Below, piece by piece: positions 1-7,778 of a stretch of DNA of 18,699 nt; position 1 is the stretch's first letter; each line of letters starts with the position of its first letter. The stretch comes from JAGQTE01 sp964648005 (GTDB taxonomy: Bacteria > Actinomycetota > Acidimicrobiia > Acidimicrobiales > Acidimicrobilacustridaceae): contig CAZYKR010000060.1 in assembly GCA_964648005.1 (NCBI GenBank), forward strand, positions 1-18,699, written 5' to 3'. The translations under genes were made by a program, and so were the position numbers. The notes under the pieces are model-generated. The model saw nothing but the letters and a program-made list of their open reading frames with translations, did no database searches and was not told where the DNA came from.

Positions 1-1
1 C

Positions 2-1630
2 GATCCGCTCCCGGCCACCGCCTGGCCCGATCCCGACGCCTGGGTGGCGATCCTCGCCACCGCCGACGCCGTCGCCGTGCACGATCCGAGCTCCGGCGCG
101 CCGATCGGGCCCGACACCTCGCCGGACCGGCTGCGTCCGCTCGTCCTGGCGGGCCGACGCCTGTACCTCGAGCGCTACTGGCGCTACGAGCGCACGGTCG
201 GCGACGCCCTGCTGGCGCGCCGCGCCACGACCGACCCAGTCGATCCCGCGTTCGGCTCCACCGACGCCATCGTCGACGCCGCGCTCGACGCCACCTTCGG
301 GCCGGGCCCGGCCGACGGTGACGCACAGCGCCAGGCGGCGCGGGTGGCGTTGCACAGCCGCCTCACCGTGCTCGCCGGCGGTCCTGGCACCGGCAAGACC
401 TACACGGTCGCCCGGTTCCTCGCCGCAGCGCACCACGTCGCCCAGGCCGAAGGCCGACCGATCCAGGTGGCGCTCGTCGCCCCCACCGGCAAGGCCGCCG
501 CTCGCCTCAGCGAAGCGGTCCACGCTGCCGTCACCGACGCCGGGCTACCCGACGCCGTCATCGAGCCGGTCTTGGGGACCGGGGCCGGCACCATCCACCG
601 CCTGCTCGGCTACGCCGGCGGCATCCGGTTCCGCCACGACCGAGACGACCCGCTGCCGCACGACGTCGTCGTCGTCGACGAGACGTCGATGGTGGCCTTG
701 CCGCTGATGGCCCGCCTGCTGGACGCGCTGCGACCCAACGCCCGGGTGGTCATCGTCGGCGATCCGTACCAGCTCGCCAGCGTCGAGGCGGGTGCGGTCC
801 TCGGTGACGTCGTCGGCGGCGAACCCCGGCGCGGGCCGCTCGCCGGCCAGGTGGTGGTGCTCGACCGGGTGCACCGCTTCGCTGCCGACTCGACCATCGC
901 TGCCTTCGCCGACGCCGTGCGCCTCGGTGACGCCGACACCGCCGAGACGTTGCTTGCCGCGGGCCACGACGACCTGCGCTGGATCCACCCCGACGACGCG
1001 GTCGCCGTCTATGCCCTACGCGCCGACGTCGAGACCGAGGCGCTCGCCGTGGTCGAGGCGGCCATGACGGGCGACGCCAGCGCCGGCCTGGCGCTCGCCG
1101 GTGCCCGCAAGTTGTTATGCGCCACCCGGTTCGGGCCGCTCGGCAGCTACGCCTGGCGGGACCGCATCGAACGATCGCTCGAGCAGCGACTGCCCGGCCT
1201 GATCCCTGGCACCAGGTGGTACGTCGGGCGGCCCATCATCGTCACCCGCAACGACTACCTGACCGGCGTGTTCAACGGCGACACCGGCCTCGTGGTCGAC
1301 CTCGACGGACGTCCGACCGTCGCGCTGCCGACCGCCACGGGCGTGCGGTACCTAGCGCCGGCACAGCTCGCCAACGTCGACACGTGGTGGGCGATGACGA
1401 TCCACAAGTCCCAGGGGTCGGAGTTCGACCACGCCGTCGTCGCCCTGCCGAGCGTCGCCCCGGGGAGCGTCGCCCCGCCGATCCTCACCCGCGAGCTCCT
1501 CTACACCGCCGTCACCCGCGGCCGCCAGCACGTCACGGTCGTCGCCACGCCCGAGGCGTTGCGCCACGCCATCGCCCACCCCGTCGCCCGGGCATCAGGA
1601 CTCGGCGCCCGCCTCTGGACCGATGCCTGA
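2..1630 (+). CDS. recD: RecD, exodeoxyribonuclease V alpha subunit (5' end outside window)
   Basis: Helicase/nuclease-complex subunit that acts as the fast 5'-3' motor in RecBCD repair of double-strand breaks. The frame is open from base 2, so the true start lies upstream; the GTG at 44 is internal, because the codons before it read as RecD-like sequence (PDPDAWVAILA). The helicase motifs are in order: Walker A GGPGTGKT (377-400), Walker B VVVDETSM (about 670-693), motif III VGDPYQLASVEAGAVLGD, motif V TIHKSQGSEFDHAV, and motif VI LLYTAVTRGR near the end. This order and the UvrD_C_2-type C-terminus are typical of RecD rather than RecB. The partner recB and recC genes, usually adjacent, would lie off the left edge. 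The downstream gene is convergent. RecD2-type stand-alone helicases are the main alternative, but without the N-terminus they cannot be fully excluded. Confidence 0.9.
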   Translation, partial: DPLPATAWPDPDAWVAILATADAVAVHDPSSGAPIGPDTSPDRLRPLVLAGRRLYLERYWRYERTVGDALLARRATTDPVDPAFGSTDAIVDAALDATFGPGPADGDAQRQAARVALHSRLTVLAGGPGTGKTYTVARFLAAAHHVAQAEGRPIQVALVAPTGKAAARLSEAVHAAVTDAGLPDAVIEPVLGTGAGTIHRLLGYAGGIRFRHDRDDPLPHDVVVVDETSMVALPLMARLLDALRPNARVVIVGDPYQLASVEAGAVLGDVVGGEPRRGPLAGQVVVLDRVHRFAADSTIAAFADAVRLGDADTAETLLAAGHDDLRWIHPDDAVAVYALRADVETEALAVVEAAMTGDASAGLALAGARKLLCATRFGPLGSYAWRDRIERSLEQRLPGLIPGTRWYVGRPIIVTRNDYLTGVFNGDTGLVVDLDGRPTVALPTATGVRYLAPAQLANVDTWWAMTIHKSQGSEFDHAVVALPSVAPGSVAPPILTRELLYTAVTRGRQHVTVVATPEALRHAIAHPVARASGLGARLWTDA

Positions 1631-1674
1631 CTGGTTGGGACAGGTCGTCGCCGAAGCGGGCGGCGCGAACGCGG

Positions 1675-1690
1675 CGACACCGCCGTGTCG
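1675..1690. terminator. Short hairpin between convergent genes
   Basis: Perfect inverted repeat CGACAC-CGCC-GTGTCG lying between the recD stop (1630) and the SDR stop (1693). It has a 6-bp GC-rich stem and a 4-base loop with no T-tract. Its position suggests a bidirectional transcription end signal, but the stem is short. Confidence 0.4.
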
Positions 1691-1692
1691 GC

Positions 1693-2502
1693 TCAGTCCA
1701 GCGCCGGGTGCTGCTTGGCGAGCATCGGCACCAGCAGCCGCCGGGGCGTGAGCCAGCCGCCGGCGGCGGTGACCTTGTTCGGCCACCCCGGGATGATGAC
1801 CGGCTTGCCGGCGATCATCGCCTCGACGGCCTGGCGGGCCACCTCGGTCGCCGGCACCCACATGAACGACGGCATCGCCGACGTGTCAGCCGCCGAGAAC
1901 CCCGCAGCGTCGGCGAACCCGGTCTTGACCGGTCCGGGGCACAGCACCGTGCACGACACACCCGTCCCGGCCAGCTCACCCCGCAGCGCGTGGGTGTAGG
2001 ACAGCACGAACGCCTTCGATGCGGCGTAGCCCGCCTGGCCCGGGAGCGGCTGGAACGCCGCCGTCGACGCCACGTTGAGGATCGCCCCGGCGCCGCGATC
2101 GACCATGGCCCCGAGGTGCAGGCTGCACAGGTGGGCCACCGCCTCCACATCGGTGCGCACCATCGAGACCTCGCGGTCGGGGTCGCTCGTGGCGACCGGT
2201 CCCATCGTCGAGAACCCGGCGTTGTTCACCAGCGCCGCCACCGCCAGCCCGTCCTCGGTCAGGCGCTCACCGATCGACCGGCGCGCCGCCACGTCGGTGA
2301 GATCGGCGGTCACCACCTCGGCGCGCACCCGATGCCGGTCAGCCAGCTCGTCGGCGAGCTCGCGCAACGGCCCTTCGCGTCGGGCGACCAGTGCCACGCC
2401 GTGCCCCCGCGTGGCCAGCTCCCGAGCGATCTCGGTCCCGATGCCCGAGGACGCCCCGGTGACGACGACGACGGACTCCGGAGACGGTGCAGGAAAGGCC
2501 AT
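1693..2502 (-). CDS. Short-chain dehydrogenase/reductase (SDR)
   Basis: A 269-residue classical SDR, probably a soluble NADP(H)-dependent oxidoreductase. Visible motifs are the nucleotide-binding TGASSGIG (residues 15-22), an acidic ADL after beta-strand 3, NNAG (93-96), catalytic Ser146 in NVAST, and the YxxxK pair Tyr159/Lys163. Arg41-Arg42 at the end of beta-strand 2 favours NADP over NAD. The C-terminal part (PGPVKTGF, then a hydrophobic tail) resembles the DltE/YqjQ-like cluster of SDRs, whose substrates are mostly unknown; no substrate can be assigned here. The ATG at 2502 is preceded by a -10 hexamer only eight bases away, so the transcript is probably leaderless. It runs in the same direction as the kinase/aminotransferase pair upstream but appears to have its own promoter. 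Confidence 0.9.
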   Translation of the reverse strand: MAFPAPSPESVVVVTGASSGIGTEIARELATRGHGVALVARREGPLRELADELADRHRVRAEVVTADLTDVAARRSIGERLTEDGLAVAALVNNAGFSTMGPVATSDPDREVSMVRTDVEAVAHLCSLHLGAMVDRGAGAILNVASTAAFQPLPGQAGYAASKAFVLSYTHALRGELAGTGVSCTVLCPGPVKTGFADAAGFSAADTSAMPSFMWVPATEVARQAVEAMIAGKPVIIPGWPNKVTAAGGWLTPRRLLVPMLAKQHPALD

Positions 2503-2516
2503 GGCGCCCGAGGCTA
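2503..2516 (-). promoter_or_regulatory. Leaderless promoter -10 for the SDR gene
   Basis: Read on the minus strand, TAGCCT (2516-2511) is followed by eight bases and then the ATG at 2502. A TANNNT hexamer at this distance would place the transcription start at or next to the start codon. No convincing -35 is visible, as is common in actinobacteria. Confidence 0.55.
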
Positions 2517-2557
2517 CGCGCCCGACAGGCGCCGCGCCCCTGGGTCGCTTGAGTCGC

Positions 2558-3586
2558 TCACACCTCGAGGTCGTCCGCCAGGTAGCGACGCACGACGTCG
2601 ACGGCGGCGTCGACGATGATCGGCCCCAGGTCCTTGGCGAACTGTGTGTGGCGCCGGGTGTCGAGCCAGGCGGCGTACGTCGCCATCCGCACGGCGAACA
2701 GCAGCGGCAGTGAGGCCACGTCGGCGGCGTCGAGCGGCCGTAACGACCGGTAGCCGCCGAGGAGGCCGTCGCGCAGGTCCGGGTAGGCCTCGTGCGTGGC
2801 GATCGACACCAGCGCCGGCGTCAGGTCGAAGGCGAACCAGCTCTCGCCGCAGTCGTCGAAGTCGAGCAACGTCAGCCGATCGCCGTCGACGAGCAGGTTC
2901 TCGGCGAGGAAGTCGTTGTGCACCAGCCCCCACCGTCCGGCATCGGTCCCGAGCGACTGCAGCTCAGCCTGCGCGCGCGAACGGAACGACGCCATGGCGG
3001 CGCGGTCGTCGGCCGCCATGCCCTCGAGCGCCCAGAAGCGTCCCCACACAGCGTGCTCGCCGAGGAGGCCGTCGATGCCCCAGCTCAGGTGCGTGAACCC
3101 CGCCGGGCGCACCCACGCCGAGGCCTGGAGGTGCAGCGACGCCACCAGCGCGCCGAGCCGCCCGTAGGTCGCCACGAGCTCGTCGGTGTCGGCCGTGGCC
3201 AGGCGCGACGACAGCTGATCGCCCGCCACCCACTCCAGCACCGACACCTGGCGGGGCTCGGGCACCTCGGGAGTCGTGGCGATGCTGAAAACGTCGCCGG
3301 CGCGCGTGTCGACGACGTCGGCGGTGTCGACCACGCCGGCGTCGCGCAGCGCCCGCATCCACGCCACCTGCGACCGCAGCTCGGCATCGCCGTGGTAACC
3401 GGCGCGATGCACCCGCACCGCGAAGCGGCCCCGGTCGGTGGCCACGGCGAACACGGCGTTCTCGCGCTCGGCGACCAGATCGACACGCTCGACGGCACCC
3501 AGGTCCCAGGCCCCCAACGCCGAGACGGCGAGCTCCTGCAGCGCTGCCACCTGCTCGACCGACGGCCGGCCGTAGAAGGCGCTCAC
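2558..3586 (-). CDS. Aminoglycoside-phosphotransferase-fold small-molecule kinase
   Basis: A 342-residue member of the APH/choline-kinase-like family, phosphorylating a small hydroxyl compound with ATP in the cytoplasm. The catalytic loop HND (223-225) with Asn230 and the metal-binding DFD (242-244) are intact; FAVRVHR (55-61) matches the nucleotide-binding strand of the homoserine-kinase-II/hydroxylysine-kinase type. The GTG start at 3586 was chosen because it overlaps the upstream aminotransferase stop (GTGA), and the residues before it in the open frame are the aminotransferase in another frame. The tight coupling to a class III PLP enzyme recalls the kinase plus phospho-lyase pairs known for hydroxylysine and ethanolamine breakdown, so the product may be a phosphorylated amino alcohol consumed by that partner. 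The real substrate cannot be read from the sequence; antibiotic resistance is less likely in this context. Confidence 0.85.
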   Translation of the reverse strand: MSAFYGRPSVEQVAALQELAVSALGAWDLGAVERVDLVAERENAVFAVATDRGRFAVRVHRAGYHGDAELRSQVAWMRALRDAGVVDTADVVDTRAGDVFSIATTPEVPEPRQVSVLEWVAGDQLSSRLATADTDELVATYGRLGALVASLHLQASAWVRPAGFTHLSWGIDGLLGEHAVWGRFWALEGMAADDRAAMASFRSRAQAELQSLGTDAGRWGLVHNDFLAENLLVDGDRLTLLDFDDCGESWFAFDLTPALVSIATHEAYPDLRDGLLGGYRSLRPLDAADVASLPLLFAVRMATYAAWLDTRRHTQFAKDLGPIIVDAAVDVVRRYLADDLEV

Positions 3587-4860
3587 GGTGCCCGGCTCGC
3601 CAACTCGTCGGACGCAGCGGCGAGCGCCCGTTCGAAGCGGACCAGCGACTCGTCGACGAAGGCGGCGTCGACGAGCAGCCCCGGCTTCCACTGCAACGCC
3701 GAGCTGTCGAACCCGCAGAACATCGCCCACACGCCGTTGGCGAACAGGTGCCGAGCCATGATGATGCCGCCCCACGGGTCGTCGAAGCGCAGCGCCATCA
3801 CCACCCCACGTCGGCGCACCTCGGCCAGCAGGGGGTAGCGCGCCGCCAGGTCGGCGAAGCCGGCGCCGTAGCGCTCGGATACGGCGGCGACGTTGGCCAG
3901 CGTCGCCGCATCGACGGAACGCTCGAGCGCCGCCAGGGCCACGACGGCGCCGAGCTCGGACCCGCCGAAGGTCGACACGTAGCCCCACCCGTCCTCGGCC
4001 ATCCACGCCGACGCCCGCTCGCCGAGCAGTGCCGCCGCCATCGGATACAGCCCGCCGGAGAGGCCCTTGCCGGTCACGAGCACGTCGGGCACGACGCCGA
4101 ACCCGTCGACCGCCCACACGTCGCCGGTGCGGCCGAGGCCGGTCTGCACCTCGTCGGCGATGAGCAGGGCGTCATGGCGGTCGCACAGCTCGCGCACGCC
4201 ACGGTGGTAGCCGTCGCTCGGCATAAGGAACCCCGCCGTCGCCGGCAGCACCTCGCACAGCACCGCCGCCACGTCGCCGGCCGCCAGCGCGGCGTCGAGC
4301 GCGTCGAGGTCGTCGAAGGGCACCGTGACGAAGTCGGCGCTGTCGCTGTGGAAGAACGCTGCCGTCTTGGGCTCGCCGGCGGCGCCGGAGAGCCCGCTGC
4401 GCCCGTGGAAGGCGCAGTCGTAGGCCACGATGCGGCGACGGCCGGTGGCGTGGCGGGCGGCGCGGATGGCGAGGTCGATCGCCTCGCCGCCGCTCGGGCA
4501 CAGGACCACCTTGTCGAGCGCGCCCGACGGTGACGCTGCAGCGAGCGCCTCGGCCAGCAGGCTGCGGGGCTCGGAGGCGAAGTGGTGGTTGCCGATGTCG
4601 TAGCGCTCCGTGGCCTCGACGAGCGCCGCCACCAGCTCGGGGTGGCGGTGCCCCAGGTTGAAGGTGCCGCCGTTGAGGTGCAGGTCGAACAGCTCGCGCC
4701 CGTCGAGGTCCCACAGCCGGTAGCCCTCGCGCCGGCCGATCACGAACGACACCCCGAGCTTGTCGAAGGTCTCGATGCGCTGCGGGATGAGGTGCCGGTG
4801 CGAGCGGACCAGCGCCGCCGCCTTCGCCTCCCCCGTCCCCTCCGGTGGTTGATAGCTCAT
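3583..4860 (-). CDS. Class III PLP-dependent aminotransferase or phospho-lyase
   Basis: A 425-residue fold-type I PLP enzyme of the ornithine/4-aminobutyrate aminotransferase group. Motifs: CPSGGEAID (121-129, the phosphate-binding turn), FHGRS (151-155), LIADEVQTGLGRTG with Asp236 contacting the pyridine nitrogen, and Lys265 in VTGKGLSGG as the Schiff-base lysine. Length is normal for the family. The same fold includes true transaminases and the phospho-lyases AGXT2L1/AGXT2L2 (ethanolamine phosphate, phosphohydroxylysine), and the overlapping kinase gene downstream makes the lyase option worth considering. The first gene of a two-gene operon, it has a -10 hexamer eight bases before its ATG. 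It is divergent from the DMFase-like gene, with 59 bases between the two starts. The choice between transaminase and lyase is inference. Confidence 0.88.
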   Translation of the reverse strand: MSYQPPEGTGEAKAAALVRSHRHLIPQRIETFDKLGVSFVIGRREGYRLWDLDGRELFDLHLNGGTFNLGHRHPELVAALVEATERYDIGNHHFASEPRSLLAEALAAASPSGALDKVVLCPSGGEAIDLAIRAARHATGRRRIVAYDCAFHGRSGLSGAAGEPKTAAFFHSDSADFVTVPFDDLDALDAALAAGDVAAVLCEVLPATAGFLMPSDGYHRGVRELCDRHDALLIADEVQTGLGRTGDVWAVDGFGVVPDVLVTGKGLSGGLYPMAAALLGERASAWMAEDGWGYVSTFGGSELGAVVALAALERSVDAATLANVAAVSERYGAGFADLAARYPLLAEVRRRGVVMALRFDDPWGGIIMARHLFANGVWAMFCGFDSSALQWKPGLLVDAAFVDESLVRFERALAAASDELASRAP

Positions 4861-4874
4861 CGGCGCCGAGTGTA
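4861..4874 (-). promoter_or_regulatory. Leaderless promoter -10 for the aminotransferase operon
   Basis: On the minus strand TACACT (4874-4869) is followed by eight bases and the ATG at 4860. It lies back to back with the plus-strand -10 at 4906, so the two divergent promoters share about 30 bases of upstream DNA and could be co-regulated. Confidence 0.55.
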
Positions 4875-4905
4875 GGAGCCCACCTCGCCGCCGGTCCGTG
4901 CCCGG

Positions 4906-4919
4906 TAGGGTCGCCGCTC
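4906..4919 (+). promoter_or_regulatory. Leaderless promoter -10 for the DMFase-like gene
   Basis: TAGGGT (4906-4911) followed by eight bases and the ATG at 4920. It supports 4920 over the in-frame upstream GTG at 4845, which lies inside the divergent gene. Confidence 0.5.
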
Positions 4920-6449
4920 ATGGCGTACGAGACCGTGACCGGATACTGCTGGCCGCAGTCGATCGCACCCGGCGGGGCGATCGGCCTGCACCTGTCCTCG
5001 GCGGGCGGACGGCCCGTGCGGGTGGAGGTCGCCCGGGTGGGTGCCGACCGCGACGTCGTGCTCGTCGCCGACGGGGTCGACGCCGGCGACCACCCGACGC
5101 CGCTCGGCGCGGCCCAGGACGGCTGCGGCTGGCCGGTGGCGTTCGAGATCCGGCCGGAGCCGTCGTGGCGGTCGGGCTACTACGAGGTCGTCCTCGACAT
5201 CGACGTCGACGGTCGAGCGCGTCGCAGCCACGCCTTCTTCGTGCTGCGCCCGGCCACCGGCGCCCCGACGGCACCGATGCTGCTGCCGCTGGCCACCAAC
5301 ACCTGGCACGCCTACAACGACTTCGGCGGGCGCAACCTGTACTCGGGTGGCACGTCGGTATCGCTGCAGCGGCCGATGCGGGCCGGGTTCCTGCACAAGC
5401 CACCCGGTGTCGGTCGCCGGGTCACCGTGCTGCACCCGCCCGACCTGCGCATGGCATCGCACGTCGGCTACCTGACGCTCAACCATCTCTCCCCCTGGGC
5501 CGGGTCGGCCGGCTGGCCCGACTGGGAGCAGCCCTTCATCGCCTGGGCCGAGCGCCGGGGCTACGCCGTCGACGTGTGCACCAACGCCGACCTGGAGGAG
5601 CATCCCGGCCTGCTGGCGCCGGGTGCCTACCCGCTGGTCCTGTCGGTCGGCCACGACGAGTACTGGTCGTCGGCCATGCGCGACACGGTCGAGGCACACA
5701 TCGCCGCCGGGGGCAACGCCGCCTTCTTGTCGGGCAACACCAGCTTCTGGCAGGTCCGCCACGAGGATCCGACACCCGAGGGTCCGATGGGGTCGATGGT
5801 CGGCTACAAGGGCTTCTTCAAGTCCGACCCGGTGTACGGCACCGACCGCATCGGCGAGCTGACCTCGATGTGGTCGGACCACGAGATCGGCCGCCCCGAG
5901 AACCAGATGACCGGCGTCAGCTTCGCCCGCGGTGGCTACCACCGCATCGGCAAGGTCGTGTCCCGAGGTGCCGGCGGCTACACCGTGCACCGCGCCGATC
6001 ACTGGCTCTTCGACGGCACCGGCATCGGCTACGGCGACCTGCTCGGCGCCGAGACCACCGTCGTCGGTTACGAGTGCGACGGGTGCGCCTTCACCACCCG
6101 CGACGGCCTGCCCTACCCGACGGGCGAGGACGGCACGCCCGAGTCGTTCGAGATCCTCGGCTCCGCCCCCGCCGCCCACTTCACGCGCACCACCGCCACC
6201 CGGCCGCCGGCACCCGGCGAGCCGTCCGAGCTCGAGTTCGTGGCGGCGCGGCTGTTCGGCACCCGGGACCCTGCCGCCGCGGCGCGCATCGAGCACGGCC
6301 ACGCCATGTTGGGCAGCTACGTGTCGCCCGGCGGCGGCACCGTCGTCACGTCGGGGTCGACGGACTGGGCCCATGGTCTCGCCGGGCGCGACCCGCAGAT
6401 CGAGCAGATCACCGCCAACCTCCTCGACCGCCTCACCGGCTCGACGTGA
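4920..6449 (+). CDS. N,N-dimethylformamidase large-subunit-like protein
   Basis: A 509-residue protein resembling the C-terminal catalytic region of the N,N-dimethylformamidase beta (large) subunit, an amidohydrolase with a mononuclear iron held by tyrosine and glutamate side chains. Visible family signatures: an N-terminal beta-rich domain, NTWHAYNDFGG (Tyr132), SVGHDEYWS (Tyr248), VVGYECDG (Glu385), and the C-terminal TSGSTDWAHGLAGRDP. The two tyrosines and the glutamate are my candidates for iron ligands. The protein is much shorter than the true large subunit (about 760 residues), and no small-subunit gene is present, so DMF itself may not be the substrate; many actinobacteria carry such stand-alone homologues of unknown role. 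There is no signal peptide. The start at 4920 is supported by the leaderless-type -10. Confidence 0.8.
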   Translation: MAYETVTGYCWPQSIAPGGAIGLHLSSAGGRPVRVEVARVGADRDVVLVADGVDAGDHPTPLGAAQDGCGWPVAFEIRPEPSWRSGYYEVVLDIDVDGRARRSHAFFVLRPATGAPTAPMLLPLATNTWHAYNDFGGRNLYSGGTSVSLQRPMRAGFLHKPPGVGRRVTVLHPPDLRMASHVGYLTLNHLSPWAGSAGWPDWEQPFIAWAERRGYAVDVCTNADLEEHPGLLAPGAYPLVLSVGHDEYWSSAMRDTVEAHIAAGGNAAFLSGNTSFWQVRHEDPTPEGPMGSMVGYKGFFKSDPVYGTDRIGELTSMWSDHEIGRPENQMTGVSFARGGYHRIGKVVSRGAGGYTVHRADHWLFDGTGIGYGDLLGAETTVVGYECDGCAFTTRDGLPYPTGEDGTPESFEILGSAPAAHFTRTTATRPPAPGEPSELEFVAARLFGTRDPAAAARIEHGHAMLGSYVSPGGGTVVTSGSTDWAHGLAGRDPQIEQITANLLDRLTGST

Positions 6450-6492
6450 GGCGAGGCCGACGCCACCGCGCCGCAACACGCCGGCCATCCGA

Positions 6493-6505
6493 TACCCTCC
6501 CCGGT
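6493..6505 (+). promoter_or_regulatory. Leaderless promoter -10 for the rhodanese gene
   Basis: TACCCT (6493-6498), then seven bases, then the ATG at 6506. There is no Shine-Dalgarno sequence before this ATG, which fits a leaderless mRNA. Confidence 0.5.
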
Positions 6506-6946
6506 ATGCGATCCCGAACTGCGCTGTCCATAGCCGCCCTCTCCTTGCTCGGCCTCGGTGCGGGTACGGCGTGCTCGTCGTCCGGCGCGGCCGACGCCGC
6601 CACCACCACGGCACCCACCCTCGAGGCCGCCAGCGCTGCCACCGTCGTCGCACCCGGCGTGCCCGCAGCGGAGCTGGCCAAGGACCAGGGCCGGACGGTC
6701 ATCGACGTCCGCACGCCCGAGGAGTACGCCGAGGGCCACGTCGTCGACGCCGAGAACCTCAACCTCCAGGACCCGGCCTTCGCCACCAACATCGCCGCGC
6801 TCGACACCGAGACGACCTACGTCGTGTACTGCCGCTCCGGCAACCGCTCGGCCACCGCTGCCGAGCAGATGCGTGCCATCGGCCTCGACGTCGTCGACGG
6901 CGGCGCCCTCACCGACATGGCCGAGGCGGGCTGGCCCACGACCTGA
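6506..6946 (+). CDS. Exported lipoprotein with a single rhodanese domain
   Basis: A 146-residue protein: an N-terminal signal peptide (MRSRTALSIAALSLLGLG) ending in a lipobox-like GTAC (Cys23), a short Ser/Thr/Ala-rich linker to about residue 50, then one rhodanese domain. The domain shows VIDVRTPEEYAEGHV and the active-site loop CRSGNRS with catalytic Cys109. Rhodaneses transfer sulfane sulfur or handle other persulfides; a membrane-anchored copy outside the cell would act on extracellular thiols, cyanide or sulfur compounds, but the substrate cannot be told. The residue three before the lipid cysteine is Gly, allowed but not ideal, so plain secretion is possible. The start is ATG 6506, supported by the -10 hexamer and the signal peptide; codons upstream in this frame are not coding-like. 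Confidence 0.85.
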   Translation: MRSRTALSIAALSLLGLGAGTACSSSGAADAATTTAPTLEAASAATVVAPGVPAAELAKDQGRTVIDVRTPEEYAEGHVVDAENLNLQDPAFATNIAALDTETTYVVYCRSGNRSATAAEQMRAIGLDVVDGGALTDMAEAGWPTT

Positions 6947-6955
6947 CGGCCCTTC

Positions 6956-6970
6956 GCCGCGGTGCGCGGC
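6956..6970 (+). terminator. Hairpin after the rhodanese gene
   Basis: Inverted repeat GCCGCG-GTG-CGCGGC nine bases after the rhodanese stop and just before the -10 of the next gene. A 6-bp GC stem with a 3-base loop and no T-tract: a weak terminator candidate that would insulate the downstream promoter. Confidence 0.3.
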
Positions 6971-6972
6971 CG

Positions 6973-6984
6973 TAGGATCAGCCG
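6973..6984 (+). promoter_or_regulatory. -10 (or Shine-Dalgarno) before the MetF-like gene
   Basis: TAGGAT (6973-6978) followed by six bases and the ATG at 6985. The hexamer fits a leaderless -10; the AGGA inside it could equally act as a ribosome binding site at seven bases. The sequence alone does not decide, but either reading supports this start. Confidence 0.45.
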
Positions 6985-7761
6985 ATGGCTCCCTTCGAGG
7001 TCGTGTGCGAGATCGAACCGGCCACCCGGCCCGACCTCACGAGGGTCCGGCATCAGATCGGTGTCCTCGGCACCGTCGCCACCCGCTTTCTGATCCCCGA
7101 CAACCACATCGGTCGGGCGACCGTGTCGAGCGTCGCCGTCGCGCACGAGGTGGCGCGGATGGGGTGCCGGGCCGTGGCGTGCGTCAACGCCCGTGACCGG
7201 AACCCGCTCGGCTTCCGCCGTGACCTGCTCACCGCTGCGGCCTACGGCGTCGAGGAGTTCCTCTTCGTCTACGGCGACCGACCCGAGACCGGTCGACGGT
7301 CCGACGACCTCACCGTGCGCTCGATGATCGACACGGCCCGCGCCTTCGCCGAGGAGCAGTCCCTGCCGATCCGCATCGGCGTGTCGTGCGGGCTCGGCCC
7401 CGTGCCAGCGTGGAAGTACCACGCCGACGTCTGGTACCTCCAGGTCTCCTACGACCTCGACACGATGCTCCGGTGGCGATCCGACGTCGCCTCCAACGGC
7501 GCGTTCGAGGGCGCCGTCTATGCCGGTGTCATGGCGCTGCCGTCGGCCGGGATGGCCCGCAAGATCAGCGCCGACGTGCCCCAACTCGCGGTGCCACCCG
7601 CCGTCGTCGACCGACTCGAGGCCGACCCCGACGCGGGCGTCGACCTCGCAGTCGGGCTCGTCGCCGACGTGCGCCACTCCACCGCGTTCGACGGCGTCCA
7701 CCTGATCCCGGTCAACCGCTACCGCCAAGTCGCCGCCGCCCTCGAGCACACCCTGCGCTGA
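6985..7761 (+). CDS. Methylenetetrahydrofolate reductase-like flavoprotein
   Basis: A 258-residue (beta/alpha)8 protein of the MTHFR/FAD-linked oxidoreductase family, whose members reduce methylene-tetrahydrofolate to methyl-tetrahydrofolate for methionine synthesis. The start FEVVCEIEPAT places Glu8 where E. coli MetF has its catalytic Glu28, and FLFVYGDRPE matches the VALRGD segment that holds the flavin-contacting Asp. It is shorter than MetF (about 296 residues) and diverges elsewhere, for example SCGLGPVPAWKYHADVWYLQ in place of the usual DGADFFVTQ-type strand. Function as the main MetF is therefore uncertain; a paralogue acting on another C1 carrier is possible. It is probably the first gene of an operon with the acidic protein 17 bases downstream. 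Confidence 0.72.
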   Translation: MAPFEVVCEIEPATRPDLTRVRHQIGVLGTVATRFLIPDNHIGRATVSSVAVAHEVARMGCRAVACVNARDRNPLGFRRDLLTAAAYGVEEFLFVYGDRPETGRRSDDLTVRSMIDTARAFAEEQSLPIRIGVSCGLGPVPAWKYHADVWYLQVSYDLDTMLRWRSDVASNGAFEGAVYAGVMALPSAGMARKISADVPQLAVPPAVVDRLEADPDAGVDLAVGLVADVRHSTAFDGVHLIPVNRYRQVAAALEHTLR

Positions 7762-7778
7762 ATCGACGGAGCCTCCCC

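Noticed and set aside
1117..2619. 500-codon plus-strand frame across the recD end and the SDR gene
   Set aside because: Arg/His/Pro-rich shadow product that crosses two well-supported genes on different strands; no motif.
4857..6653. Long minus-strand open frame (598 codons) opposite the DMFase-like and rhodanese genes
   Set aside because: Its product is low-complexity Arg/Gly/Val-rich sequence without motifs; it exists because GC-rich codons on the plus strand leave few stops on the other strand. The plus-strand proteins have clear family motifs.
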